NCBI RefSeq assembly: GCF_000014345.1
Contig: NC_009879.1
Location: forward strand, 186,001 to 250,000
DNA from: Rickettsia canadensis str. McKiel
GTDB taxonomy: Bacteria > Pseudomonadota > Alphaproteobacteria > Rickettsiales > Rickettsiaceae
Direction of reading: 5' to 3'
Length of the DNA: 64,000 nucleotides
This document shows positions 28,141 through 37,600 of this stretch, piece after piece. The notes beneath the pieces were generated by a model that saw nothing but the letters and a program-made list of their open reading frames with translations, was not told the origin of the DNA and did not search any database. A program made the translations under genes and the position numbers. Within the stretch, counting starts at the first letter, position 1. The number at the start of each line of letters is the position of its first letter.

Positions 28141-29346
28141 ATGAGTATTAAAATTATAGTACCATCACTTGGAGAATCCGTAACGGAAGCAACTATTGCC
28201 AAGTGGTATAAGAAAGAAGGTGATTCAGTTAAAACCGATGACTTACTGTTAGAAATCGAAACTGAGAAAGTAACTTTAGAAGTTAATGCTCCTTGCAACG
28301 GTACTATAGGTAAAATATTGAAAACTGACGGTGCAAACGTGGAAGTTGGCGAAGAAATAGGCGAAATAAATGAAGGAGCGGTTGCAAATACTGCCGGTAC
28401 TAATAATGAATCTGCGAATTCTCAAGCAGCCACACAACCTACTTCAGAAAAACCTATAGAAAAACCTGCCGTTGCTAATAATACTCTTGCCCCTTCCGTA
28501 CAAAAATTAGTTACCGAAAATAAGCTTGATCCAAATAATATAAAAGGCACAGGTAGAGATGGTAGGATTACCAAAGGTGATGTGCTTGAAACACTAAACA
28601 CTCCGCCTGCAGCTACTACTGCTCCTGCAATGAGTAAAGCTAACGAAGATAGGGTACAGCGTGTTCGTATGTCACGTTTGCGTAAAACTATTGCACAACG
28701 CTTGAAAGATTCACAAAATACAGCAGCTATTTTAACTACTTTTAATGAAATCGATATGTCAAAAGTAATTGCATTGCGTAATCAATATAAAGAAGAGTTT
28801 GAGAAAAAACACGCTGTAAAACTTGGATTTATGTCGTTTTTTGTCAAAGCAACCATAGAAGCTTTAAAGCTTATTCCGTCGGTAAATGCTGAAATAGATG
28901 GCAACGATTTAGTATATAAAAATTATTACGATATAGGGGTAGCTGTTGGAACAGAGCTAGGGCTTGTCGTACCTGTTGTGAGAGGCGCTGATAAAATGGA
29001 ATTTGCTGAAGTAGAAAAAGCTATAGGAACTTTGGCTAAAAAGGCACGCGAAGGTAAGCTTTCTATGGCTGATTTGTCAGGAGGGACATTCTCGATTTCT
29101 AACGGCGGCGTATATGGTTCATTATTATCCACGCCGATTATTAATCCACCTCAAGCAGGTATTTTAGGCTTACACAAAACTGAGGAAAGACCTGTAGTTA
29201 TAGACGGTAAAATTGAAGTGCGCCCGATGATGTATATAGCTTTATCTTACGATCATCGTATAATTGATGGAAAAGAAGGAGTATCATTCTTGATAAAAAT
29301 TAAGCAGCTCATTGAGCATCCTGAGAAGTTATTGTTAAACTTATAA
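28141..29346 (+). CDS. sucB: Dihydrolipoamide succinyltransferase (E2 of 2-oxoglutarate dehydrogenase)
   Basis: SucB carries the swinging lipoyl arm and transfers succinyl to CoA. The 401 residues divide into three parts. A lipoyl domain at 1-76 has the lipoylated K43 in ETEKVTLEV. An Ala/Pro/Thr-rich linker and a peripheral-subunit-binding domain follow at about 116-150 ([19 protein letters not shown]). The catalytic domain ends with H372 and D376 in [21 protein letters not shown] ribosome binding site precedes the ATG. The partner E3 is not in the window. Confidence 0.97.
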   Translation: MSIKIIVPSLGESVTEATIAKWYKKEGDSVKTDDLLLEIETEKVTLEVNAPCNGTIGKILKTDGANVEVGEEIGEINEGAVANTAGTNNESANSQAATQPTSEKPIEKPAVANNTLAPSVQKLVTENKLDPNNIKGTGRDGRITKGDVLETLNTPPAATTAPAMSKANEDRVQRVRMSRLRKTIAQRLKDSQNTAAILTTFNEIDMSKVIALRNQYKEEFEKKHAVKLGFMSFFVKATIEALKLIPSVNAEIDGNDLVYKNYYDIGVAVGTELGLVVPVVRGADKMEFAEVEKAIGTLAKKAREGKLSMADLSGGTFSISNGGVYGSLLSTPIINPPQAGILGLHKTEERPVVIDGKIEVRPMMYIALSYDHRIIDGKEGVSFLIKIKQLIEHPEKLLLNL

Positions 29347-29475
29347 GTATACTTGTTTAATTTGAAAAATTGGCGACGTTGTTTTTCATTTTTAATCCGC
29401 ACGTAGGTTTAACTACATTGCAGTTAAAAATCTTAAAATACCTTGCTCTTTTCTAAATTAAACTTCATCTACCTA
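29347..29475. repeat. Palindromic repeat (type B) between sucB and queD
   Basis: It begins GTATACTTGTTTAATTTGAA with AAATTGG and ends with CTCTTTTCTAAATTAAACTT. Its orientation is opposite to the one in cutA. It follows the sucB stop immediately. Confidence 0.65.
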
Positions 29476-29504
29476 CTTTTCGTTTATTAGGAGTATACAT
29501 AATA

Positions 29505-29921
29505 ATGATAAAATGTACTCGTCGCATTGAATTCGATTCAGGACATAGAATTATTGGACATCAAAATAAATGTCAGTTTTTACATGGTCATCGCTATGTT
29601 CTTGAGATAACTATAGCTGCAAACAAAACTGATACACTCGGTATGGTAATCGATTTTGGTTTAATTAAGGATTTGGCTAAAAAATGGATTGACAAAAATT
29701 TTGATCATAGCTTAATCCTACATCAAGACGATAAGGAAATGGGACAGCAAATAGAAAATTGTACCGGTCAGAAAATATATTACATGAGAAATAACCCAAC
29801 TGCTGAAAATATAGCGATACATTTAAAAAATGAAATTTTTCCTAAACTTTTCATAAATCAACAGTTCTCTGTTACTAGTCTCAAACTATTTGAAACACCT
29901 AATTGTTTTGTTGAGGTTTAG
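29505..29921 (+). CDS. queD: 6-carboxy-5,6,7,8-tetrahydropterin synthase QueD / PTPS family
   Basis: QueD converts dihydroneopterin triphosphate to carboxytetrahydropterin in the queuosine precursor pathway. The 138-residue protein has the zinc histidines H14 (FDSGHRI), H27 and H29 (FLHGHRY), the presumed catalytic C23, and [19 protein letters not shown] near 60. [11 protein letters not shown] sits near 106 and the C-terminal [12 protein letters not shown] block is present. AGGAG lies upstream of the ATG. The cutA gene starts two bases after its stop. Confidence 0.9.
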   Translation: MIKCTRRIEFDSGHRIIGHQNKCQFLHGHRYVLEITIAANKTDTLGMVIDFGLIKDLAKKWIDKNFDHSLILHQDDKEMGQQIENCTGQKIYYMRNNPTAENIAIHLKNEIFPKLFINQQFSVTSLKLFETPNCFVEV

Positions 29922-29923
29922 GC

Positions 29924-30388
29924 ATGCATTTAGATGAAATGAAGATGGGTTATATGCAGATCACCTTGGACAAGGGTAAGGAATCTGTAAGCCGAGGAAC
30001 GGAGCATACAAAAGTACGTGAGTATCCTAGGACTTACAAAGATGATATAGTCAATTTTTCAAGTTCATCGAGTATACAAGATTATTGTTTAACTTTAACT
30101 ACTACTAATGATTTGCAAATTGCTGAAAAAATAGCATCTGTTTTATTAGAATTAAATCTTGCTGCTTGCATTCAAATTGACAATGTCAAAAGTTACTTTA
30201 GATGGGATAGTAGAGTAACTTTAGAAACCGAATATAGACTTATAATTAAAGCAAAATCTTCTAATTATAAGAAAATTGAAAATAAGATCCTTGAAATTCA
30301 TAATTATGAATTACCACAAATAATAAAAATAAATATTGACTATGGCTTTCAAAAGTACTTAAAATGGATTGACCAAAATAGTAAATAA
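29924..30388 (+). CDS. cutA: CutA1-family protein with repeat-encoded N-terminus
   Basis: CutA1 is a small trimeric ferredoxin-fold protein once linked to divalent cation tolerance. Residues about 55-154 are a canonical CutA domain: TTTNDLQIAEKIASVLLELN, LAACIQIDNVKSYFRWDSR, EYRLIIKAKSSN and ELPQIIKINIDYGFQKYLKWI. Residues 3-54 are encoded by a type B palindromic element (MKMGYMQITLDKGKESVSRG through NFSSSSSIQ). The same frame and a recognisably similar peptide occur inside AddA. The native start may have been replaced by the insertion. Spacing to queD is two bases. Confidence 0.9.
   Translation: MHLDEMKMGYMQITLDKGKESVSRGTEHTKVREYPRTYKDDIVNFSSSSSIQDYCLTLTTTNDLQIAEKIASVLLELNLAACIQIDNVKSYFRWDSRVTLETEYRLIIKAKSSNYKKIENKILEIHNYELPQIIKINIDYGFQKYLKWIDQNSK
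29930..30086. repeat. Type B palindromic element within cutA coding sequence
   Basis: The DNA from near 29930 to TTCAAGTTCATCGAGTATA (ending 30076) is colinear with the intergenic type B elements and stays open in the cutA frame. It ends just before the first CutA-domain strand. Confidence 0.8.
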
Positions 30389-30428
30389 ATTTATAGTTGA
30401 ACAAATTTAAAAATTAAGTAAGTAAATT

Positions 30429-31628
30429 ATGAAATTATGGCAAAAAGTTACCTTAGGGTTAATCTTAGGTATTATATTTGGTATATACTTACCACAATAC
30501 GTTAATTATATTAAACCTATCGGTGACATTTTCTTACGTTTGATAAAAATGATCATTACCCCTTTAATTTTCTTCAGTTTGGTTTCCGGTATTACTAGTA
30601 TGAATGATACTTCCGCACTCGGTAGAGTAGGAATGAAAGCGGTAGCCGCTTTTTTAGGTACTACTTTTTTTGCCACGGTTTTTGGCCTCACTGTCGCCTT
30701 AGTATTAAAGCCTGGAGTAGGCATACATATAGATTTTGCCTCTTCAGAAACGACAAGCAGAACTTCATTTAATATAATTGATTTTTTTGTAAATATCGTC
30801 CCTGATAATGCCGTTGGGGCTTTTGCAAAGGGTGATGTCTTACAAGTTGTATTTTTTGCTATTTTTGTTGGAATTACCTTAAATAAAATGAAATCTATCA
30901 ATGAACCTATCACTGATTTAATTCATGTAATGTCAAAATTAATATTAAAAATGATATCGTTTGTTATTCAATTATCCCCTTACGGTGCTTTTGCCTTAAC
31001 AGGATGGATTGTAGGTATGCAAGGAGTTGAGGTAATGATTAGTTTATCAAAACTTGTTGTAGCGGTAGTTGTGGCTATGACGTTTCAATATTTAGTTTTT
31101 GGCTTACTTATATATTTATTCTGCCGTGTTTCCCCTATACCTTTTTATAAAAAAAGTTTTGAGTATCAGATGCTTGCTTTTGCTACCTCAAGTAGTAAAG
31201 CAACTCTTGCAACTACCATGCAAGTTTGTCGTGAAAAACTTGGCATTTCAGAGTCTAGTACTGCGTTCGTACTTCCAATAGGTGCATCAATTAATATGGA
31301 CGGCTTTGCTATAAATTTATCTCTTACTACTATATTTTTTGCTCAGATGATGGGAGTGACACTTACTCCTCACGACTATTTAGTAATTATTATCACTTCA
31401 ACACTTGGATCTATTGGTGGTGCCGGTATTCCCGGTGCCTCTTTGATAATGCTTCCCATGGTTCTTTCTTCGGTTCACTTACCTATAGAGGGAGTAGCAA
31501 TTATTGCCGGTATTGACCGAATACTTGATATGCTCCGTACTACTATCAATATTACCGGTGATGCAACAATTACTATGATTATAGATAACAGTGAAGATAC
31601 TTTAGATAAGGAAGTATATTTATCTTAA
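30429..31628 (+). CDS. gltP: Dicarboxylate/amino acid:cation symporter (DAACS family)
   Basis: This is an inner-membrane sodium- or proton-coupled transporter of glutamate, aspartate or C4-dicarboxylates. The 399 residues contain eight or so membrane segments and two re-entrant loops. Family signatures include FATSSSKATLATTMQ (HP1 serine-rich), INMDGFAINLSLTTIFFAQ (TM7 NMDG), GGAGIPGASLIMLPM (HP2) and DRILDMLRTTINITGDAT (TM8, with the substrate-binding D and N). Which substrate is carried cannot be read from sequence. Import of host glutamate as a carbon source is a known rickettsial trait. Confidence 0.9.
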   Translation: MKLWQKVTLGLILGIIFGIYLPQYVNYIKPIGDIFLRLIKMIITPLIFFSLVSGITSMNDTSALGRVGMKAVAAFLGTTFFATVFGLTVALVLKPGVGIHIDFASSETTSRTSFNIIDFFVNIVPDNAVGAFAKGDVLQVVFFAIFVGITLNKMKSINEPITDLIHVMSKLILKMISFVIQLSPYGAFALTGWIVGMQGVEVMISLSKLVVAVVVAMTFQYLVFGLLIYLFCRVSPIPFYKKSFEYQMLAFATSSSKATLATTMQVCREKLGISESSTAFVLPIGASINMDGFAINLSLTTIFFAQMMGVTLTPHDYLVIIITSTLGSIGGAGIPGASLIMLPMVLSSVHLPIEGVAIIAGIDRILDMLRTTINITGDATITMIIDNSEDTLDKEVYLS

Positions 31629-31630
31629 TG

Positions 31631-31762
31631 TATATACTCGTTCAACTTGAAAAATTGGCACCTCATTTTTGTTAGTCCTCAGATGCTCACATATTTTTAG
31701 TATACACTACGCTCTTTAGCTTACAGACTCCTTTGCTCTTCTCTAAGTTGAACTTCGTATCC
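31631..31762. repeat. Palindromic repeat (type B) after the symporter gene
   Basis: TATATACTCGTTCAACTTGA with AAAATTGG and TCTCTAAGTTGAACTTCGTA form the ends of the element, which starts two bases after the stop codon. Confidence 0.65.
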
Positions 31763-31878
31763 CAACTCTTCATTTACTTAGTAGTATACTTGTTACATAT
31801 ATATCTAGATATCCCTCATTTTTAATTTTTAATTTAAAAAGCTATAAATACCATCAAAAAGGTTTGTATCTATAAATA

Positions 31879-32513
31879 TGTAGAACTTTAGCAAGTGATA
31901 GACCTAAATCGTTTTGGCATTCTATCATTGTAAATAATATTAATTATGACAAAAAAGTCATGTTCATGATTGGCACTACTCAAGGTTTAATTCAAGCATT
32001 AAAACCCAAAACTATAATTAAATTTGGAAGTTTTAAAGGGGGTTCAGCCATTTTGGTTGGCGACATACAAAGTTTATCGGTAAAAGACGGTAAAATTATT
32101 AGTATAGATATCGATTTTGATAATATTGATCAAACTGTAAAAGAAGATAATAGAATAGAATTTTTACAGGGTGACTAATAAAGTCGCAACGAAAAAAGAA
32201 ACAATATCCAAAATAGTACATCCTACTAGATATTTAGAATATTTTTATAATAATATATTTAAAGAAGCAGATTTTATTTTATCATTGAAGATATTCATAT
32301 TGTCATAATACATGCTATGGATGTTTTGAGACAAACTTTAGACACAAAAACCTGTATAGCAAAATTAGAAAATTTAAATAATAAAATCGTTAGATTAACT
32401 AGCTGGTTGAAAGAAAGATTGATATTTAGTAGATAAAACATAGATATTACAGATACCGTAATAACAATACAGAAATTATACATATGACAGTGAGGTACAG
32501 GTTAACGGAATAG
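31879..32513 (+). pseudogene. Decayed CmcI-like (cephalosporin hydroxylase family) gene
   Basis: One frame reads RTLASDRPKSFWHSII, then MIGTTQGLIQALKPKTIIKF, then GSFKGGSAILVGDIQSLSVK with IISIDIDFDN. This is the SAM-binding core of the CmcI/cephalosporin-hydroxylase-like methyltransferase family. The frame stops at 32176. Downstream frames keep recognisable pieces (IHIVIIHAMDVLRQTLDTKT, KIVRLTSWLKER, TVRYRLTE and a stop at 32513), separated by stops and indels. The gene is clearly dead. The start codon is not identifiable. Confidence 0.65.
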
Positions 32514-33168
32514 AAGAGCTAATTTATCATACGTATGGAGTAATAAGGGTAAGTTTTCCTATATAATAAAAGATGAAGATAAGAATATTATTAGAGCGGT
32601 AGCACCAAGATGTAATTCTTATAATGAACGTGGCTCTCAATCACTTTATAATGATTTAGATTGGCATGTAGATGCGGCATATTGTCCAATGATAAAAAAG
32701 AGGGATAACTTATCTCCTTTTTACCAGATTACTTAATTTTCAGTATTGTGCATAAGTGGCATGATAATCTACCTATAGTATAATTAGCCTTAAAGATATA
32801 TTAAATTAATTAAGCTATCAAGCTTAATAGGACTGAGTAATAAATTTACAGTAACAAGTGCATGTACAATATTAAGTAAAAATATACCTTTACTAGTATG
32901 CTAATGGTTATTACAGCAAAATAAAGATGGATACCATTCCTGAAACACAAAGACAAAGAGCAGCATAGTTGTTAAATACAATTAGAGAAATTGTAGATCA
33001 AAAATCTATTCAAATTACATATATTATATTGTTTCCAGTGATATCGTTATATTAAGCCATAAAATGGTTTTACATAAAAGAGATAGCTATAGTCCTAAAT
33101 GGGATGGCAAAGACCGTTATTTTATTAGAATATATTCAGTGGAAGATATAAAAACCAAGGTATATTAA
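32514..33168 (+). pseudogene. Decayed 2-oxoglutarate/Fe(II) dioxygenase (TauD/clavaminate synthase-like)
   Basis: Recognisable blocks are IIRAVAPRCNSYNERGSQSL, DLDWHVDAAYCPMIKKRDNL with the metal-site H-x-D (W-H-V-D), LPDYLIFSIVHKWHDNLPI, and near the end SSDIVILSHKMVLHKRDSY followed by GKDRYFIRIYS. The last block carries the distal histidine and arginine region typical of TauD-type dioxygenases. Stops and frameshifts break it at several points. It follows directly on the CmcI-like remnant on the same strand, so the two were probably co-transcribed. Confidence 0.55.
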
Positions 33169-33559
33169 GCAAATTCTGCTCTATCATGGATATGGGTATA
33201 ATAAAACCATAGTACTATGTAAATCACGTAAAAACGTCATTACGAGCATTCGTATAGAATGCGTGACAATCTAGTAGGTAGTGCGAAAACTCCTGAGATT
33301 AACGCATGTTGTTAACGCAACTCCTAACAATGACAGATAGTTTTTTAAAACTGTCCGATATTATGATAATACACAGACAGGGGTAAGAACAGTTTACCCC
33401 CAAATTTCTACTTTTTATAAGATAGCAAATTACAAAAAATAACTATTGGAAAAAGACTTATCCTCACTTATGAAGTATCGATAGAAACGCTACAATTAAC
33501 GGTGAGAATTAAAAAGCTTTGTTATTGCTTTTTGTTTAAGTCTTTATGCTATTTCTTTG
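33169..33559. other. Intergenic stretch with a repeat fragment and a hairpin
   Basis: About 33235-33345 looks like a repeat fragment (GTCATTACGAGCATTCGTAT to AACAATGACAG). At 33380-33400 a hairpin GGGGTAA-GAACAGT-TTACCCC is visible. No ORF is supported. Confidence 0.4.
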
Positions 33560-34038
33560 TTTTATAATTTTTGAACGTTAGAATTAACACCTAACTTAAG
33601 CAAAAGATTAAATCATGGTTATTTCTTTCTGCGGCTAACATCATTCTGGTACTACCTCTTCATATCTTAAATTAGCCATCATTCTCTAAAATGCGGCAAT
33701 TCCTGGCTTCATAAAGCCTATATTTATATGTATTAAATTCATAGATGCACCCCAGACTGTAATACAAAATTGGCAATTTCTATATTATTATTTGATATAG
33801 CATAATCTAGAGGAGGCCAGCCCCCAAGCATGGTTGATTTACTCCATATCCATCATCTAATATTTTTTACTTCATCGATATTATACGCCTTAAATAGCAT
33901 CTGCTATCGGTGTAATTAGATTTACAACTTTTTGATCATACTCAATACCTTCTACATATATTTTTTTACTCTTATACTCAAATTTACATTCGATCACATG
34001 AATAGAAGGAATAATAAAAATAATTATAAACTTTATTA
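33560..34038 (-). pseudogene. Exported ankyrin-repeat protein remnant
   Basis: On the minus strand an apparent signal peptide without a normal start (IKFIIIFIIPSIHVIECKF) leads into KKIYVEGIEYDQKVVNLITP and stops. Further on GGWPPLDYAISNNNIEIANF with VLQSGV, and then MMLAAERNNHDLI with LGVNSNVQ, read as ankyrin repeats in different frames. Multiple frameshifts make it non-functional. Confidence 0.6.
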
Positions 34039-34075
34039 CTTAAATAATTTTTATAGAATGAATCTTAATTGTTAA

Positions 34076-35236
34076 TTACTTGATCAATCTAGGTACTATG
34101 TAACTATGCAGCATCAAACCTTTATCGGTAAGGTAGACATTTTGATCTAACTTAATTAGGTCTTGGTTTTGATAATGTTTAAGATTATTCATGTCTAAAA
34201 TATTCTCTAATTTTGTGTTCAATTTCTGCTCTAATATAGAAAGATTTATGCCACTTTTAAGACGCAATCCCATCATTAACATTTCTGCAATGACTTCTTG
34301 ATGTGTTAACTTAATGTTAGTTTGAATACCAACATTTTTTATTTTAACCGAGTCTAACCATTTTTCAGGTTTATGCCACATCATAATTGCCAATACTGAA
34401 CTTGAGGGTTCAATGATTCTACTATGAGCTCCAGGACCTATACCTAAATAACTATTATAATTCCAGTAAGTTAAATTATGCAAACATTCCTGACTTACTA
34501 GAGCATAATTAGATATCTCATATCTAAAATATTTTTTAGATTCTAGATAATGGTTTGTCCATTCATACATTTCAGCTGCTTCATCCGAATGCGGCAGAAT
34601 CAGGGTACCGTCCCTAAATAATTTATAAAACAGTGTACCTTTTTCAATAGTCAGCTGATAAAGAGAAATATGCGAGGTAGCAAGCTGCATTGCTTGTTTT
34701 AATTCTTCTTGCCAGTCTTTTAATTTCTGACCACTACGTGCATATATTAAATCAAATGATACTCGTGGAAAAATCGTATTTGCCGTCTCAATTGTTTTAA
34801 TTGCTTGCATACAATCATGGGTTCTACCTAGTTTTTTTAAATCGTCTTCTTTTAAGGATTGTACTCCAATTGAAACACGATTAATTCCGGCAGACTTGAA
34901 TGCTTTAAACTTCTCAGTTTCAAAGGATGTAGGATTGGTTTCTAGAGTTATCTCGGTTTGATGATCAATAATCGCTATATTAATGATTTTATTTATTATT
35001 ACTTCCACTATTACAGGATCCATTAATGAAGGAGTGCCACCACCAAAAAAAATAGATTTTATATATTTATTTTGAATAATGGGCTTAAAATACTCAATTT
35101 CCCTTTCATAGGACTTAAGCCACTGTTCATGATCTATAGTGCTTGCCACATGAGAATTAAAATCACAATACGGGCATTTTGACAAACAAAACGGCCAATG
35201 AATATAAATACTTAAATCATCTGTCGTAACTTTCAT
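34076..35236 (-). CDS. hemW: HemW-like radical SAM protein
   Basis: HemW is a radical SAM protein of the HemN family. It was formerly annotated as oxygen-independent coproporphyrinogen III oxidase and is now regarded as a heme chaperone. The 386-residue product has the CxxxCxxC cluster C17, C21 and C24 in HWPFCLSKCPYCDFN, and SIFFGGGTPSLM near 63. ETNPTSFETEKFKAFKSAGI with NRVSIGVQS follows near 98, and the HemW C-terminal domain contains YEISNYA and YLGIGPGAHS. The short N-terminus before the cluster favours HemW over true HemN. The gene upstream is a dead nuclease. Confidence 0.92.
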   Translation of the reverse strand: MKVTTDDLSIYIHWPFCLSKCPYCDFNSHVASTIDHEQWLKSYEREIEYFKPIIQNKYIKSIFFGGGTPSLMDPVIVEVIINKIINIAIIDHQTEITLETNPTSFETEKFKAFKSAGINRVSIGVQSLKEDDLKKLGRTHDCMQAIKTIETANTIFPRVSFDLIYARSGQKLKDWQEELKQAMQLATSHISLYQLTIEKGTLFYKLFRDGTLILPHSDEAAEMYEWTNHYLESKKYFRYEISNYALVSQECLHNLTYWNYNSYLGIGPGAHSRIIEPSSSVLAIMMWHKPEKWLDSVKIKNVGIQTNIKLTHQEVIAEMLMMGLRLKSGINLSILEQKLNTKLENILDMNNLKHYQNQDLIKLDQNVYLTDKGLMLHSYIVPRLIK

Positions 35237-35269
35237 ATTTTATATTTTTAAAGAATGCAGATAATTTAT

Positions 35270-36046
35270 GTTAGTTTCTCAATTTCTTCTTTTTTGAATC
35301 CAATTAAGACAATTATTAAGTCAATTTTTAAACCAGCTTTGATTAAATTTTGTGCTATAATAATTTTTTCTTTTCTTTATACCTGCGATCTAAGAATTTT
35401 TCTACTTCTATTTTATCATTTTTCTTATTCAAGGTGTAGAACAAAATTAGCTCTATATAATCAATACCGATATTAATTTTAATAAATTCAGGGAAAAGAT
35501 CAGCTATTTCTTGCCATCTCCTTAATAAATCTCATGCATGTATATGCTTCATAAAAAATTGTAAAATTCCAGACAAAGCATTTTCTTTCAATTTTTGATC
35601 AGATATATCATACACATTTATAAGTTGATAATCATTAATCCAAGTATTTTTAAGTGCACCATGATCAAACAAACTTCCATCAATTTTGAGGAGTATAATA
35701 TTTTTATATACCGTTTAGAATACGCACCGATATATAAAAGGAAATTGGGTATTTTTGTTGTTTTTATATGATATTCATCAATATTTAACATATACTTAAA
35801 TAAACGAAAAACCATATAATGATCAGATTGACTTTGCCGCCAAGTTTAGCTAAAAATAAAATATCCAATATGGATTTTAAGTGTTTTATCCACAAAACTA
35901 TCTTTCTCCATTTTAAGAGTTTCAAAAGAAAGTAAATTTTGTATTAATGCGGTCAATGCATTTCCAAAAACTCTTTAGCAACTATCAGATTTTTAAATGT
36001 ACTACTTACAATCTCATCATGTTTAGGATTTTTCTTTATTTGACAT
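35270..36046 (-). pseudogene. Rpn/PD-(D/E)XK nuclease family transposase-like gene, decayed
   Basis: The minus strand carries, in broken frames, KNPKHDEIVSSTFKNLIVAK with EFLE, then DHYMVFRLFKYMLNIDEYHI, then WINDYQLINVYDISDQKLKE, ILQFFMKHIHA, LLRRWQEIADLFPEFIKINI and DYIELILFYTLNK. This order matches the Rpn-type recombination-promoting nuclease (PD-(D/E)XK nuclease family transposase) common in Rickettsia. The ATG at 36046 is out of frame by an early indel, and several more stops follow. It lies tightly behind the ffh 3' end. Confidence 0.7.
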
Positions 36047-36055
36047 AATATAAAT

Positions 36056-37405
36056 TTATGAAAACACTTTTCCAAGTCCACTACGTAATAGATTTTTAGG
36101 GTTTACTTTACTTGCTTTTTTCATCATATCGCTTATTTGCTTATATTGCTTTAGTAAAATATTTACCTTTTGTACTGTAGTACCGGCACCTAGAGCTATA
36201 CGTTTTCTGCGAGAGGCATTAATTATATCAGGATTCTTACGTTCTTTCGGCGTCATAGATAAAATAATTGCTTCTTGATGTTCAATTATTTTACTATTTA
36301 GTTTTGACTGATCTATTTGATCCATAATTTTACCGCTACCCGGTAACATACTAAGTATACTTCCAAAACCTCCCATTTTTTTTATGCTTCTAATTTGCTG
36401 CATATAATCATTTAGATCGAATTTACCTTTTTTTAATTTAGCAGCTGTTTTTTCCGCTTCTTCTCTATTAACGAGACCAGATGCTTTTTCAATAAAGGAT
36501 ATAATATCGCCCATATCAAGTATTCGAGAAGCTAAACGTTTAGCATCGAACTCTTCTAAATCGGTTAGTTTTTCACCGTTACTCAAGAATTTAATCGGCT
36601 TTTTGGTAATATATTTTACACTAAGTGCTGCACCGCCTTTAGAATCACCGTCAATTCTAGATAAAATTAATCCTGAAATTTCTAACTTTTCATTAAAGCT
36701 ACTTGCCGTAACTACGGCATCCTGCCCTGTCATACTGTCAATTACTAATAAAGTTTCCGTAGGCTCCACTATCTTTTTTATTGATAGTGCCTCCTCCATC
36801 ATCTCTTTATCAATTTGTGTTCTACCGGCAGTATCATAAATTACGACATCATAAGCAGAGAGTTTAGCTTCAGCAATAGCTCTTTTGACAATATCAAGAG
36901 GTTTTTCACCTTGCACAATAGGTAATGAATTAATCTGTACTAAATTTGCAAGTATAGCTAGTTGCTCTTGTGCTGCTGGTCTGTAAGTATCCAGAGAAAC
37001 AAGTAAAACTTTTTTATTGTGATTTTTAAGTCGTAAAGCAAGTTTACCACTCGCTGTAGTTTTACCACTACCTTGCAACCCTACCATTAAGAAATTTACA
37101 GGTGGCTTTGAATTTAAATTTAGCTTTGTCTCACTTTCACTGGCAGCTAAAAGATTTATCATCTCTTCATGGATAATTTTAATTATCATCTGCCCAGGTG
37201 AAACAGACTTAATAACCTCCTGCCCCAGTGCTTTTTGTTTAACTTCTGCTATAAAATCTTTTATCACAGGCAACGCTACATCCGACTCTAAAAGAGCTAC
37301 TCTTATATCTCGCATAGTAGCATCTATTTGGGCTTCCGTCAAAATTCCTGAGCCAACTAGTTGATCAAAAGCCTTCGTTAAATTTTGTGTTAAAGTTTTA
37401 AACAT
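36056..37405 (-). CDS. ffh: Signal recognition particle protein Ffh
   Basis: Ffh is the SRP GTPase that binds 4.5S RNA and signal peptides and delivers ribosomes to FtsY. The 449-residue protein is complete. The N domain spans 1-90 and the P-loop GLQGSGKT is at 109-116. DTAGRTQIDKEMMEE lies near 190 and the G4/G5 region RIDGDSKGGAAL near 250. A methionine-rich M domain from about 300 has SMLPGSGKIM and the RNA-binding block RRKRIALGAGTTVQKVN. E. coli Ffh is 453 residues. The 4.5S RNA was not found in this window. Confidence 0.97.
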   Translation of the reverse strand: MFKTLTQNLTKAFDQLVGSGILTEAQIDATMRDIRVALLESDVALPVIKDFIAEVKQKALGQEVIKSVSPGQMIIKIIHEEMINLLAASESETKLNLNSKPPVNFLMVGLQGSGKTTASGKLALRLKNHNKKVLLVSLDTYRPAAQEQLAILANLVQINSLPIVQGEKPLDIVKRAIAEAKLSAYDVVIYDTAGRTQIDKEMMEEALSIKKIVEPTETLLVIDSMTGQDAVVTASSFNEKLEISGLILSRIDGDSKGGAALSVKYITKKPIKFLSNGEKLTDLEEFDAKRLASRILDMGDIISFIEKASGLVNREEAEKTAAKLKKGKFDLNDYMQQIRSIKKMGGFGSILSMLPGSGKIMDQIDQSKLNSKIIEHQEAIILSMTPKERKNPDIINASRRKRIALGAGTTVQKVNILLKQYKQISDMMKKASKVNPKNLLRSGLGKVFS

Positions 37406-37600
37406 GTAAATAATTTGATTTTAATAAAGTGCACAGAACCTAATATATTCTACGAGTAAATGAACAATAGTCAAAATAAAACATAAATTAAATTTGTATT
37501 TGAGATAGGGTGGGGCACGCTTCTATCATCAATATGTTTCAGCAACAATATATTTTGTTGTTTTATAGATAACGTGCAAGGGCAGAGTGATATCGACTTC

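Noticed and set aside
30506..30913. A 135-codon open frame antisense to the symporter gene
   Set aside because: It is antisense shadow with no start signals and no family resemblance.
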